Source of the DNA: Calliphora vicina
Taxonomy: Eukaryota > Arthropoda > Insecta > Diptera > Calliphoridae
NCBI RefSeq assembly: GCF_958450345.1
Contig: NC_088784.1
Span: 68,163,747 to 68,227,746 of the forward strand
Length of the DNA stretch: 64,000 nt
Direction of reading: 5' to 3'
Every line of letters begins with the position of its first letter. The stretch's first letter is position 1. The position numbers were made by a program, and so were the translations under genes. The notes under the pieces are model-generated. The model did no database searches, was not told the DNA's origin, and was given only the letters and a program-made list of their open reading frames with translations. This document shows, one piece after another, positions 1-11,351 of this stretch.

Positions 1-540
1 CGGGTCCTCACAAGATTCTAAGACGACCAATATCCGTCCGTCTGTATTTCTGTTGAAAACAGAATGGGGCCCAAACTCTCTGTTGATTTGGTATTCAAAA
101 TAGGCAATATCGGTCCATGATTTTCCCTAGGCCTTATAAAAATGTCCCCCTAATTACTGTTTGAGCAGCCATAAATATGTTGATTATGCGACAATCCTGA
201 TAAACCCCAGTCCCCATACAAGGTCCCCCTCAGAAAATGACTTGAACCGTAGCTACAAATTTGCTAAACATTGTTTAGGAGACCCTGGAAGTAATTCTAA
301 AAAAAGTAAAAAAAAAAAAAATTCTTCCTATATTTTTTCAACAAAAGCGCACGAAAAGGATATTTTTTGGAAAAAAATTTTTAACAAAATTTATTTGGCG
401 GACTCTTAGCTATATTATTGCCATATAAAGTTAAGCCGTATCACAAAGTCTAAATTGGCTGTTAACCAAAAACTGATGACACCTTTTTTAGAGGCCTGAT
501 TTTCAAAAACTTTGGGGGCCCATAAATAAAAATCGGTCAC
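1..540. other. Repeat-like sequence, unidentified
   Basis: A CCGTCCGTCTGTATTTCTG stretch near the start and CCCCATACAAGGTCCCC-like phrases resemble the style of fly DINE-1-type repeats. I cannot assign a family or ends. The 82-aa open frame at 161-409 is low-complexity lysine-rich sequence at its end and does not look like a gene. Confidence 0.3.
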
Positions 541-1500
541 CAAAATGGACAAACTGAGTATAGGGTTTTACTACCCTTTGATAGTAGTTCACAATATAAT
601 TTTCCGACCATATAAAGTATATATATTCTGGATCCTTATAGATAGCAGAGTCGAATAAGCCATGTCCGACTGTCTGTTGAAATCAATTTTCTGAAGACCC
701 CAGATATCTTCGGGATCCAAATCTTCAATAATTCTGTCAGATATGTTTTCGAGAAGTTTCCTATTTAAAATCAGCAAAATATGTCCACAAATGGCTGAGA
801 TATGAGGAAAAAATCAGGGCAACCTCGATTTTTTACCTATTTTCGACCTATATCTGGATTACTAAGTCATTAATATATACAATATGGATATCTAATCTAT
901 ATATATAAAAATGAAATGGTCCATGTATGTAATGTCATCACGTGAGAACGGCTGGAGCGATTGGGCTGATTTTTTTTTTTTATTCGATTCGTTTTTTCAT
1001 GAGATGGTTTGTAAAGAATAAAATTCAAAAATTCCGGGTAAAACTCGGAAATTCTATTTTTGTGAGTTCAGTCAACTGTAATAAAAAAGCTCCGTAAAGT
1101 ATGCAGTTTTAGATATTTTATTTGCAAATAAATAAGAAGGCTGGTGTGCGTGGGTTGGAGAAACTTGAGGAACTAACATTAGTAAATGCTACCGGACGAA
1201 GCCGGGCCGATCAACTAGTTATAGATAATTCAAAGACCTTTGCAACGACGTATATAAGACCATAGTAAGTTGGACCTACAATGGGTCAAAATATTTTTTA
1301 AACCGAATATTCTTTTCACAAAAAAAAAAAAATTTTAAAATAACAATTCGAAAATTTTTTTCTTCCAAAAAATGAAAAAAAACAACTTTGGAAAAAAAAT
1401 TTTGTTTACCTAAAAATATTTAAAATTGGTATTTTGAAGTCTATTTTGGTGAAGGGTATATAAGATTCGGCACAGCCGAATATAGCTCTCTTACTTGTTT
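541..1500 (+). mobile_element. DINE-1/INE-1-like (Helentron-related) copy, split by a Helitron
   Basis: It contains the conserved block AAAGTATATATATTCTGGAT near 616 followed by a GCCATGTCCGACTGTCTG-like phrase, a hallmark layout of INE-1/DINE-1 elements in flies. It ends with the 3' hairpin ATTCGGCACAGCCGAAT (1465-1481) followed by CTCTTACTTG. Related copies lie at 21655-21960, 26935-27920, 31286-32012 and 35520-36212, with a minus-strand fragment at 29845-30035. It is interrupted at 896-1218 by a short Helitron. Non-autonomous, no protein. The family name rests on recalled similarity to INE-1 and should be read as 'INE-1-like'. Confidence 0.65.
896..1218 (+). mobile_element. Short non-autonomous Helitron (323 bp)
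   Basis: The 5' end is TC (TCTATATATATAAAAATG). The 3' end is CTAG, preceded about 12 bases upstream by the hairpin CCGGACGAAGCCGG. It lies between A (895) and T (1219), the classic Helitron target, with no duplication. The uninterrupted host sequence appears in other DINE-1-like copies (around 27198 and 31628), which read GGATATCTAATGATAGATA across the site. A second, longer copy of the same family is at 19563-21650. It encodes nothing and would depend on a Rep/helicase elsewhere. Confidence 0.85.
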
Positions 1501-2153
1501 TTGTTTTGTTTCGTTTTAATATTTTATTTTAAGAAGTTAAGGAATTTCTAATTACCACCGGAACAACACAAAACAAACAAGGAGATAAGCAAGTGGTGCA
1601 CTCTCTAATTTGTTATAATGTTGTGTTTGTATGTTTTTCTCTGTTGTTGTTGACTGATAATTTTAAAATACATGAATGAATGATAATTAATTACGTTTTT
1701 TGTTTCTTTCTTCAGATTATTACATATTTTTATACCTAGTTTTAGTTATTTCTGAAGTGATTGAAGCACAAATTTATTTATTTATATAATAAATTTCTTC
1801 TTTGTGGTTTTAAATAAAACCACTTAAACAATTAATATTTAAATATATAAAAAAGCAATTGTTTTTACTTAAACAAACGAAAAAAAAATCATGTAATAAA
1901 TGTTTGCAATTGAAATCACTTGAAAATATGATAAAAACTGTGTTTTCTAAAAACTCTTCTAAAAAAAAACTAGCCTTGGGAAGATAATTAAGAAATTTGG
2001 GATAGATTTATAATAATGAAGCCATTACAAGTTAGGAATTAAAACTCGATTAAAATTATTGTTGATTTTGTTTAATTTACATTGTAAATGTAAATTAATT
2101 GTCCCAAAAATAAACTACGGCTGCAGCATTCTTTACCACACAGTACTAAATGA
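1501..2153. other. AT-rich intron, no feature seen
   Basis: Long A and T runs and no open frame or recognisable repeat. It ends at the target site of the foldback element. Confidence 0.6.
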
Positions 2154-2162
2154 TAAATTATA
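2154..2162. repeat. 9-bp target-site duplication, left copy
   Basis: TAAATTATA is repeated exactly at 18557-18565. The next base on either side breaks the match, so the duplication is exactly 9 bp. Confidence 0.85.
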
Positions 2163-2400
2163 ATGTGTGTGAAGATAAATTCGTATTTAACTAGCACAGA
2201 CAAAAACCACATTTTTTAACATTGCTCATTTTACAGTCAACAGAGCACTGTTAATCACTTAACAGTCTTGATAATTGAATTATAATACCAAAATACGTCT
2301 GAAATAGGTATCAGAAATAATTTCAGAAACAATTTCAGAAATATAAAAAATTAAAAAAAATATTTCAGATGTTTTTTTTATAATAATATTAAAAAAAAAA
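2163..2400 (+). repeat. Foldback outer inverted end, left
   Basis: About 238 bp of non-tandem sequence, nearly identical in reverse complement to 18318-18556. It includes a short palindrome CTGTTAATCACTTAACAG near 2249 and A/T homopolymer runs next to the tandem array. It is probably where a transposase would bind. Confidence 0.85.
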
Positions 2401-5400
2401 CATTTTGAAAAAAGTCACTTTTATGATGAAGTTCAGGCGACGAATTTGGAAAAATATGGAGTTGCACACGTAACCCACTATATACGAATGGTAGTCCAAT
2501 GGGTCCTAAATGCGACTGCATAAGTCGAATTTCTGAAATAATTTTGGAATTTGAGAAAAACAGTTTTTAAAAAAAGTCTATTTTGAAAAAAGTCACTTTT
2601 ATGATGAAGTTCAGGCGACGAATTTGGAAAAATATGGATTTGCACACGTAACCCACTATATACGAATGGTAGTCCAATGGGTCCTAAATGCGACTGCATA
2701 AGTCGAATTTCTGAAATAATTTTGGAATTTGAGACAAACAGTTTTTAAAAAAAGTCTATTTTGAAAAAAGTCACTTTTATGATGAAGTTCAGGCGACGAA
2801 TTTGGAAAAATATGGATTTGCACACGTAACCCACTATATACGAATGGTAGTCCAATGGGTCCTAAATGCGACTGCATAAGTCGAATTTCTGAAATAATTT
2901 TGGAATTTGAGACAAACAGGTTTTAAAAAAAGTCTATTTTGAAAAAAGTCACTTTTATGATGAAGTTCAGGCGACGAATTTGGAAAAATATGGAGTTGCA
3001 CACGTAACCCACTATATACGAATGGTAGTCCAATGGGTCCTAAATGCGACTGCATAAGTCGAATTTCTGAAATAATTTTGGAATTTGAGAAAAACAGTTT
3101 TTAAAAAAGTCTATTTTGAAAAAAGTCACTTTTATGATGAACTTCAGGCGACGAATTTGGAAAAATATGGAGTTGCACACGTAACCCACTATATACGAAT
3201 GGTAGTCCAATGGGTCCTAAATGCGACTGCATAAGTCGAATTTCTGAAATAATTTTGGAATTTGAGAAAAACAGTTTTTAAAAAAAGTCTATTTTGAAAA
3301 AAGTCACTTTTATGATGAACTTCAGGCGACGAATTTGGAAAAATATGGAGTTGCACACGTAACCCACTATATACGAATGGTAGTCCAATGGGTCCTAAAT
3401 GCGACTGCATAAGTCGAATTTCTGAAATAATTTTGGAATTTGAGACAAACAGTTTTTAAAAAAAGTCTATTTTGAAAAAAGTCACTTTTATGATGAACTT
3501 CAGGCGACGAATTTGGAAAAATATGGAGTTGCACACGTAACCCACTATATACGAATGGTAGTCCAATGGGTCCTAAATGCGACTGCATAAGTCGAATTTC
3601 TGAAATAATTTTGGAATTTGAGAAAAACAGTTTTTAAAAAAGTCTATTTTGAAAAAAGTCACTTTTATGATGAACTTCAGGCGACGAATTTGGAAAAATA
3701 TGAATTTGCACACGTAACCCACTATATACGAATGGTAGTCCAATGGGTCCTAAATGCGACTGCATAAGTCGAATTTCTGAAATAATTTTGGAATTTGAGA
3801 CAAACAGGTTTTAAAAAAAGTCTATTTTGAAAAAAGTCACTTTTATGATGAAGTTCAGGCGACGAATTTGGAAAAATATGGAGTTGCACACGTAACCCAC
3901 TATATACGAATGGTAGTCCAATGGGTCCTAAATGCGACTGCATAAGTCGAATTTCTGAAATAATTTTGGAATTTGAGAAAAACAGTTTTTAAAAAAAGTC
4001 TATTTTGAAAAAAGTCACTTTTATGATGAAGTTCAGGCGACGAATTTGGAAAAATATGGAGTTGCACACGTAACCCACTATATACGAATGGTAGTCCAAT
4101 GGGTCCTAAATGCGACTGCATAAGTCGAATTTCTGAAATAATTTTGGAATTTGAGAAAAACAGTTTTTAAAAAAAGTCTATTTTGAAAAAAGTCACTTTT
4201 ATGATGAACTTCAGGCGACGAATTTGGAAAAATATGGAGTTGCACACGTAACCCACTATATACGAATGGTAGTCCAATGGGTCCTAAATGCGACTGCGTA
4301 AGTCGAATTTCTGAAATAATTTTGGAATTTGAGAAAAACAGTTTTTAAAAAAAGTCTATTTTGAAAAAAGTCACTTTTATGATGAACTTCAGGCGACGAA
4401 TTTGGAAAAATATGGAGTTGCACACGTAACCCACTATATACGAATGGTAGTCCAATGGGTCCTAAATGCGACTGCATAAGTCGAATTTCTGAAATAATTT
4501 TGGAATTTGAGAAAAACAGTTTTTAAAAAAAGTCTATTTTGAAAAAAGTCACTTTTATGATGAACTTCAGGCGACGAATTTGGAAAAATATGGAGTTGCA
4601 CACGTAACCCACTATATACGAATGGTAGTCCAATGGGTCCTAAATGCGACTGCATAAGTCGAATTTCTGAAATAATTTTGGAATTTGAGAAAAACAGTTT
4701 TTAAAAAAAGTCTATTTTGAAAAAAGTCACTTTTATGATGAACTTCAGGCGACGAATTTGGAAAAATATGGATTTGCACACGTAACCCACTATATACGAA
4801 TGGTAGTCCAATGCGTCCTAAATGCGACTGCATAAGTCGAATTTCTGAAATAATTTTGGAATTTGAGACAAACAGTTTTTAAAAAAAGTCTATTTTGAAA
4901 AAAGTCACTTTTATGATGAAGTTCAGGCGACGAATTTGGAAAAATATGGAGTTGCACACGTAACCCACTATATACGAATGGTAGTCCAATGGGTCCTAAA
5001 TGCGACTGCATAAGTCGAATTTCTGAAATAATTTTGGAATTTGAGACAAACAGTTTTTAAAAAAAGTCTATTTTGAAAAAAGTCACTTTTATGATGAAGT
5101 TCAGGCGACGAATTTGGAAAAATATGGAGTTGCACACGTAACCCACTATATACGAATGGTAGTCCAATGGGTCCTAAATGCGACTGCATAAGTCGAATTT
5201 CTGAAATAATTTTGGAATTTGAGAAAAACAGTTTTTAAAAAAAGTCTATTTTGAAAAAAGTCACTTTTATGATGAACTTCAGGCGACGAATTTGGAAAAA
5301 TATGGAGTTGCACACGTAACCCACTATATACGAATGGTAGTCCAATGGGTCCTAAATGCGACTGCGTAAGTCGAATTTCTGAAATAATTTTGGAATTTGA

Positions 5401-8400
5401 GAAAAACAGTTTTTAAAAAAAGTCTATTTTGAAAAAAGTCACTTTTATGATGAACTTCAGGCGACGAATTTGGAAAAATATGGAGTTGCACACGTAACCC
5501 ACTATATACGAATGGTAGTCCAATGGGTCCTAAATGCGACTGCATAAGTCGAATTTCTGAAATAATTTTGGAATTTGAGAAAAACAGTTTTTAAAAAAAG
5601 TCTATTTTGAAAAAAGTCACTTTTATGATGAACTTCAGGCGACGAATTTGGAAAAATATGGAGTTGCACACGTAACCCACTATATACGAATGGTAGTCCA
5701 ATGGGTCCTAAATGCGACTGCATAAGTCGAATTTCTGAAATAATTTTGGAATTTGAGAAAAACAGTTTTTAAAAAAAGTCTATTTTGAAAAAAGTCACTT
5801 TTATGATGAACTTCAGGCGACGAATTTGGAAAAATATGGATTTGCACACGTAACCCACTATATACGAATGGTAGTCCAATGCGTCCTAAATGCGACTGCA
5901 TAAGTCGAATTTCTGAAATAATTTTGGAATTTGAGACAAACAGTTTTTAAAAAAAGTCTATTTTGAAAAAAGTCACTTTTATGATGAAGTTCAGGCGACG
6001 AATTTGGAAAAATATGGAGTTGCACACGTAACCCACTATATACGAATGGTAGTCCAATGGGTCCTAAATGCGACTGCATAAGTCGAATTTCTGAAATAAT
6101 TTTGGAATTTGAGAAAAACAGTTTTTAAAAAAGTCTATTTTGAAAAAAGTCACTTTTATGATGAACTTCAGGCGACGAATTTGGAAAAATATGGAGTTGC
6201 ACACGTAACCCACTATATACGAATGGTAGTCCAATGGGTCCTAAATGCGACTGCATAAGTCGAATTTCTGAAATAATTTTGGAATTTGAGAAAAACAGTT
6301 TTTAAAAAAAGTCTATTTTGAAAAAAGTCACTTTTATGATGAACTTCAGGCGACGAATTTGGAAAAATATGGATTTGCACACGTAACCCACTATATACGA
6401 ATGGTAGTCCAATGGGTCCTAAATGCGACTGCATAAGTCGAATTTCTGAAATAATTTTGGAATTTGAGACAAACAGGTTTTAAAAAAAGTCACTTTTATG
6501 ATGAAGTTCAGGCGACGAATTTGGAAAAATATGGAGTTGCACACGTAACCCACTATATACGAATGGTAGTCCAATGGGTCCTAAATGCGACTGCATAAGT
6601 CGAATTTCTGAAATAATTTTGGAATTTGAGAAAAACAGTTTTTAAAAAAAGTCTATTTTGAAAAAAGTCACTTTTATGATGAACTTCAGGCGACGAATTT
6701 GGAAAAATATGGAGTTGCACACGTAACCCACTATATACGAATGGTAGTCCAATGGGTCCTAAATGCGACTGCATAAGTCGAATTTCTGAAATAATTTTGG
6801 AATTTGAGAAAAACAGTTTTTAAAAAAAGTCTATTTTGAAAAAAGTCACTTTTATGATGAACTTCAGGCGACGAATTTGGAAAAATATGGAGTTGCACAC
6901 GTAACCCACTATATACGAATGGTAGTCCAATGGGTCCTAAATGCGACTGCATAAGTCGAATTTCTGAAATAATTTTGGAATTTGAGAAAAACAGTTTTTA
7001 AAAAAAGTCTATTTTGAAAAAAGTCACTTTTATGATGAACTTCAGGCGACGAATTTGGAAAAATATGGATTTGCACACGTAACCCACTATATACGAATGG
7101 TAGTCCAATGGGTCCTAAATGCGACTGCATAAGTCGAATTTCTGAAATAATTTTGGAATTTGAGACAAACAGGTTTTAAAAAAAGTCACTTTTATGATGA
7201 AGTTCAGGCGACGAATTTGGAAAAATATGGAGTTGCACACGTAACCCACTATATACGAATGGTAGTCCAATGGGTCCTAAATGCGACTGCATAAGTCGAA
7301 TTTCTGAAATAAGTTTGGAATTTGAGAAAAACAGTTTTTAAAAAAAGTCTATTTTGAAAAAAGTCACTTTTATGATGAACTTCAGGCGACGAATTTGGAA
7401 AAATATGGAGTTGCACACGTAACCCACTATATACGAATGGTAGTCCAATGGGTCCTAAATGCGACTGCATAAGTCGAATTTCTGAAATAATTTTGGAATT
7501 TGAGAAAAACAGTTTTTAAAAAAAGTCTATTTTGAAAAAAGTCACTTTTATGATGAACTTCAGGCGACGAATTTGGAAAAATATGGAGTTGCACACGTAA
7601 CCCACTATATACGAATGGTAGTCCAATGGGTCCTAAATGCGACTGCATAAGTCGAATTTCTGAAATAATTTTGGAATTTGAGAAAAACAGTTTTTAAAAA
7701 AAGTCTATTTTGAAAAAAGTCACTTTTATGATGAAGTTCAGGCGACGAATTTGGAAAAATATGGAGTTGCACACGTAACCCACTATATACGAATGGTAGT
7801 CCAATGGGTCCTAAATGCGACTGCATAAGTCGAATTTCTGAAATAATTTTGGAATTTGAGAAAAACAGTTTTTAAAAAAAGTCTATTTTGAAAAAAGTCA
7901 CTTTTATGATGAACTTCAGGCGACGAATTTGGAAAAATATGGAGTTGCACACGTAACCCACTATATACGAATGGTAGTCCAATGGGTCCTAAATGCGACT
8001 GCATAAGTCGAATTTCTGAAATAATTTTGGAATTTGAGAAAAACAGTTTTTAAAAAAAGTCTATTTTGAAAAAAGTCACTTTTATGATGAACTTCAGGCG
8101 ACGAATTTGGAAAAATATGGAGTTGCACACGTAACCCACTATATACGAATGGTAGTCCAATGGGTCCTAAATGCGACTGCATAAGTCGAATTTCTGAAAT
8201 AATTTTGGAATTTGAGAAAAACAGTTTTTAAAAAAAGTCTATTTTGAAAAAAGTCACTTTTATGATGAACTTCAGGCGACGAATTTGGAAAAATATGGAT
8301 TTGCACACGTAACCCACTATATACGAATGGTAGTCCAATGGGTCCTAAATGCGACTGCATAAGTCGAATTTCTGAAATAATTTTGGAATTTGAGACAAAC

Positions 8401-10195
8401 AGGTTTTAAAAAAAGTCACTTTTATGATGAAGTTCAGGCGACGAATTTGGAAAAATATGGAGTTGCACACGTAACCCACTATATACGAATGGTAGTCCAA
8501 TGGGTCCTAAATGCGACTGCATAAGTCGAATTTCTGAAATAATTTTGGAATTTGAGAAAAACAGTTTTTAAAAAAAGTCTATTTTGAAAAAAGTCACTTT
8601 TATGATGAACTTCAGGCGACGAATTTGGAAAAATATGGAGTTGCACACGTAACCCACTATATACGAATGGTAGTCCAATGGGTCCTAAATGCGACTGCAT
8701 AAGTCGAATTTCTGAAATAAGTTTGGAATTTGAGAAAAACAGTTTTTAAAAAAAGTCTATTTTGAAAAAAGTCACTTTTATGATGAACTTCAGGCGACGA
8801 ATTTGGAAAAATATGGAGTTGCACACGTAACCCACTATATACGAATGGTAGTCCAATGGGTCCTAAATGCGACTGCATAAGTCGAATTTCTGAAATAATT
8901 TTGGAATTTGAGAAAAACAGTTTTTAAAAAAAGTCTATTTTGAAAAAAGTCACTTTTATGATGAACTTCAGGCGACGAATTTGGAAAAATATGGAGTTGC
9001 ACACGTAACCCACTATATACGAATGGTAGTCCAATGGGTCCTAAATGCGACTGCATAAGTCGAATTTCTGAAATAATTTTGGAATTTGAGAAAAACAGTT
9101 TTTAAAAAAAGTCTATTTTGAAAAAAGTCACTTTTATGATGAAGTTCAGGCGACGAATTTGGAAAAATATGGAGTTGCACACGTAACCCACTATATACGA
9201 ATGGTAGTCCAATGGGTCCTAAATGCGACTGCATAAGTCGAATTTCTGAAATAATTTTGGAATTTGAGAAAAACAGTTTTTAAAAAAAGTCTATTTTGAA
9301 AAAAGTCACTTTTATGATGAACTTCAGGCGACGAATTTGGAAAAATATGGAGTTGCACACGTAACCCACTATATACGAATGGTAGTCCAATGGGTCCTAA
9401 ATGCGACTGCATAAGTCGAATTTCTGAAATAATTTTGGAATTTGAGAAAAACAGTTTTTAAAAAAAGTCTATTTTGAAAAAAGTCACTTTTATGATGAAC
9501 TTCAGGCGACGAATTTGGAAAAATATGGAGTTGCACACGTAACCCACTATATACGAATGGTAGTCCAATGGGTCCTAAATGCGACTGCATAAGTCGAATT
9601 TCTGAAATAATTTTGGAATTTGAGAAAAACAGTTTTTAAAAAAAGTCTATTTTGAAAAAAGTCACTTTTATGATGAACTTCAGGCGACGAATTTGGAAAA
9701 ATATGGATTTGCACACGTAACCCACTATATACGAATGGTAGTCCAATGGGTCCTAAATGCGACTGCATAAGTCGAATTTCTGAAATAATTTTGGAATTTG
9801 AGACAAACAGGTTTTAAAAAAAGTCACTTTTATGATGAAGTTCAGGCGACGAATTTGGAAAAATATGGAGTTGCACACGTAACCCACTATATACGAATGG
9901 TAGTCCAATGGGTCCTAAATGCGACTGCATAAGTCGAATTTCTGAAATAATTTTGGAATTTGAGAAAAACAGTTTTTAAAAAAAGTCTATTTTGAAAAAA
10001 GTCACTTTTATGATGAACTTCAGGCGACGAATTTGGAAAAATATGGAGTTGCACACGTAACCCACTATATACGAATGGTAGTCCAATGGGTCCTAAATGC
10101 GACTGCATAAGTCGAATTTCTGAAATAATTTTGGAATTTGAGAAAAACAGTTTTTAAAAAAAGTCTATTTTGAAAAAAGTCACTTTTATGATGAA
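2401..10195 (-). repeat. Left-arm tandem array, ~178-bp unit, about 44 copies
   Basis: Most units are 178 bp, a few 177, and four (in the 6.4-9.9 kb part) are 162 bp because a 16-bp segment around TCTATTTTGAAAAAAG is missing. Units differ by a few point changes: GGAGTTGC versus GGATTTGC, GAACTTC versus GAAGTTC, GAGAAAAACAG versus GAGACAAACAG. Rare marker changes recur at fixed distances. An A-to-G change giving ACTGCGTAAG repeats 1068 bp apart (4298, 5366) and ATGCGTCC also 1068 bp apart (4814, 5882). A T-to-G change repeats 1408 bp apart (7313, 8721). These are 6-unit and 8-unit higher-order repeats. Each unit carries a 73-aa open frame on the minus strand, judged not to be a gene. Confidence 0.95.
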
Positions 10196-10205
10196 CATCT
10201 GTGCA

Positions 10206-11342
10206 TGGTATATGATTTCACGTCACAATCAAAGTAAATTAATAAAGTAGACTCAGTAGAACAGCTGACTATTTTTTTTATTCAGTCTGAACTGTTAATT
10301 CACTTAACATCTCACTGTACCACTATAAGCTAACAATCATAATAATCGTTGTAATTTTCTACATTAAACCTTTTTGGGAAATTTTTTAAATGCAAACTTC
10401 AAAAAAATGTGACAGACAAATTTAAATTTTAAATACTTAATATAAATATATAAATTACTTACCGCATTACGTATATAAGTATATACACGTAATCGCTGTA
10501 AGCGATTGTTAGCCTTTTGTAACGTTTTAAGACTACCAGCTAAACTATTATATTTTTCAAAATATATTTTATATAGCTCTCTTTCACCACCACTTTTAAA
10601 ATTACTAATATTTAAACTTTTATTTGTATTTAACACAAAAAAAAACAACTCTGTAAAGAGTTTTTGAAAAACTTTGATATTTATTTTTTTTTTCATTTTT
10701 TAATATTTAGAATAGTAATGTTTAAAAATATAAGTAAATTTTAATCAATATAATTATTAATCAATGTTAATTTATTGGTCAAAGTAAATATTAAGTAATA
10801 TTTATAATATTCTTAAATTATAACTTAAATGTTGTAACTTTTATAACCAAAAATTTTAAATGAACTATTCATTCAAAGAATGCACTTATAACTAAATAAA
10901 AAGTTAAAATACTGTCCAATGCAAATTCAATTTAGAGTTTCACTTGTTCTGACTCTAAAGAGGCTGACATGTCAAGTTATCTAGTGGTTGTTGTATCGAA
11001 TACTATAGAAAACGTAAAACAACAGGCAGACTTTTATAGAGCAGCCAACATAAATCAAAACAAATTACATGTGGTTTTTATAAAATTTGTACTTGTTGTA
11101 AAATTGACTACACCTTATACATATTCGCCTGGTCACAGATTGTACCAAAACTGACTTTTTTTTCTTAGAATTATAATAAAAAAACTAAAAACAATAGTAA
11201 AAAAAGTTGAAGAAAAAAAATGAGTGGATCGTTAGACAGGAATGTTAAAAACAGGGAGAGAGTACGAAGTAGCAATATAGCAGTTCTTTTACACATATTT
11301 TATTTATCCACAATAAGTTTTTTGCTGAGAACAAAAATTGTC
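10206..11342. other. Foldback central spacer
   Basis: 1137 bp of unique sequence between the inverted arms, whose match stops at TGCACAGATG on each side. It contains one minus-strand open frame (10364-10696) with a possible splice donor, two short plus-strand frames without recognisable similarity (10969-11154, and the start of 11220-11483), and a sequence near 10290 resembling the palindrome in the outer ends. No transposase motif was seen. Confidence 0.7.
10364..10696 (-). CDS. Hypothetical ORF in the foldback centre (110 aa, possibly a first exon)
   Basis: I do not recognise this protein. The first ~35 residues are Lys/Phe/Asn-rich, as AT-rich DNA would give by chance. Residues ~36-78 (GGERELYKIYFEKYNSLAGS, then LKTLQKANNRLQRLRVY) look more like a charged, amphipathic helix. 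A good splice-donor sequence GTAAGT lies inside the frame on the minus strand (10462-10457), right after codons for RNA. The frame may therefore be the 5' exon of a spliced gene rather than a complete 110-aa product. It sits in the only non-repetitive part of the element, where FB-type elements sometimes carry genes. There is no homology support, and it could be chance. Confidence 0.25.
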   Translation of the reverse strand: MKKKINIKVFQKLFTELFFFVLNTNKSLNISNFKSGGERELYKIYFEKYNSLAGSLKTLQKANNRLQRLRVYTYIRNAVSNLYIYIKYLKFKFVCHIFLKFAFKKFPKKV

Positions 11343-11351
11343 TGCACAGAT

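Noticed and set aside
2401..10195. CRISPR-like array
   Set aside because: The repeats are contiguous 178-bp units without spacers, in a fly intron, and mirrored in inverted orientation.
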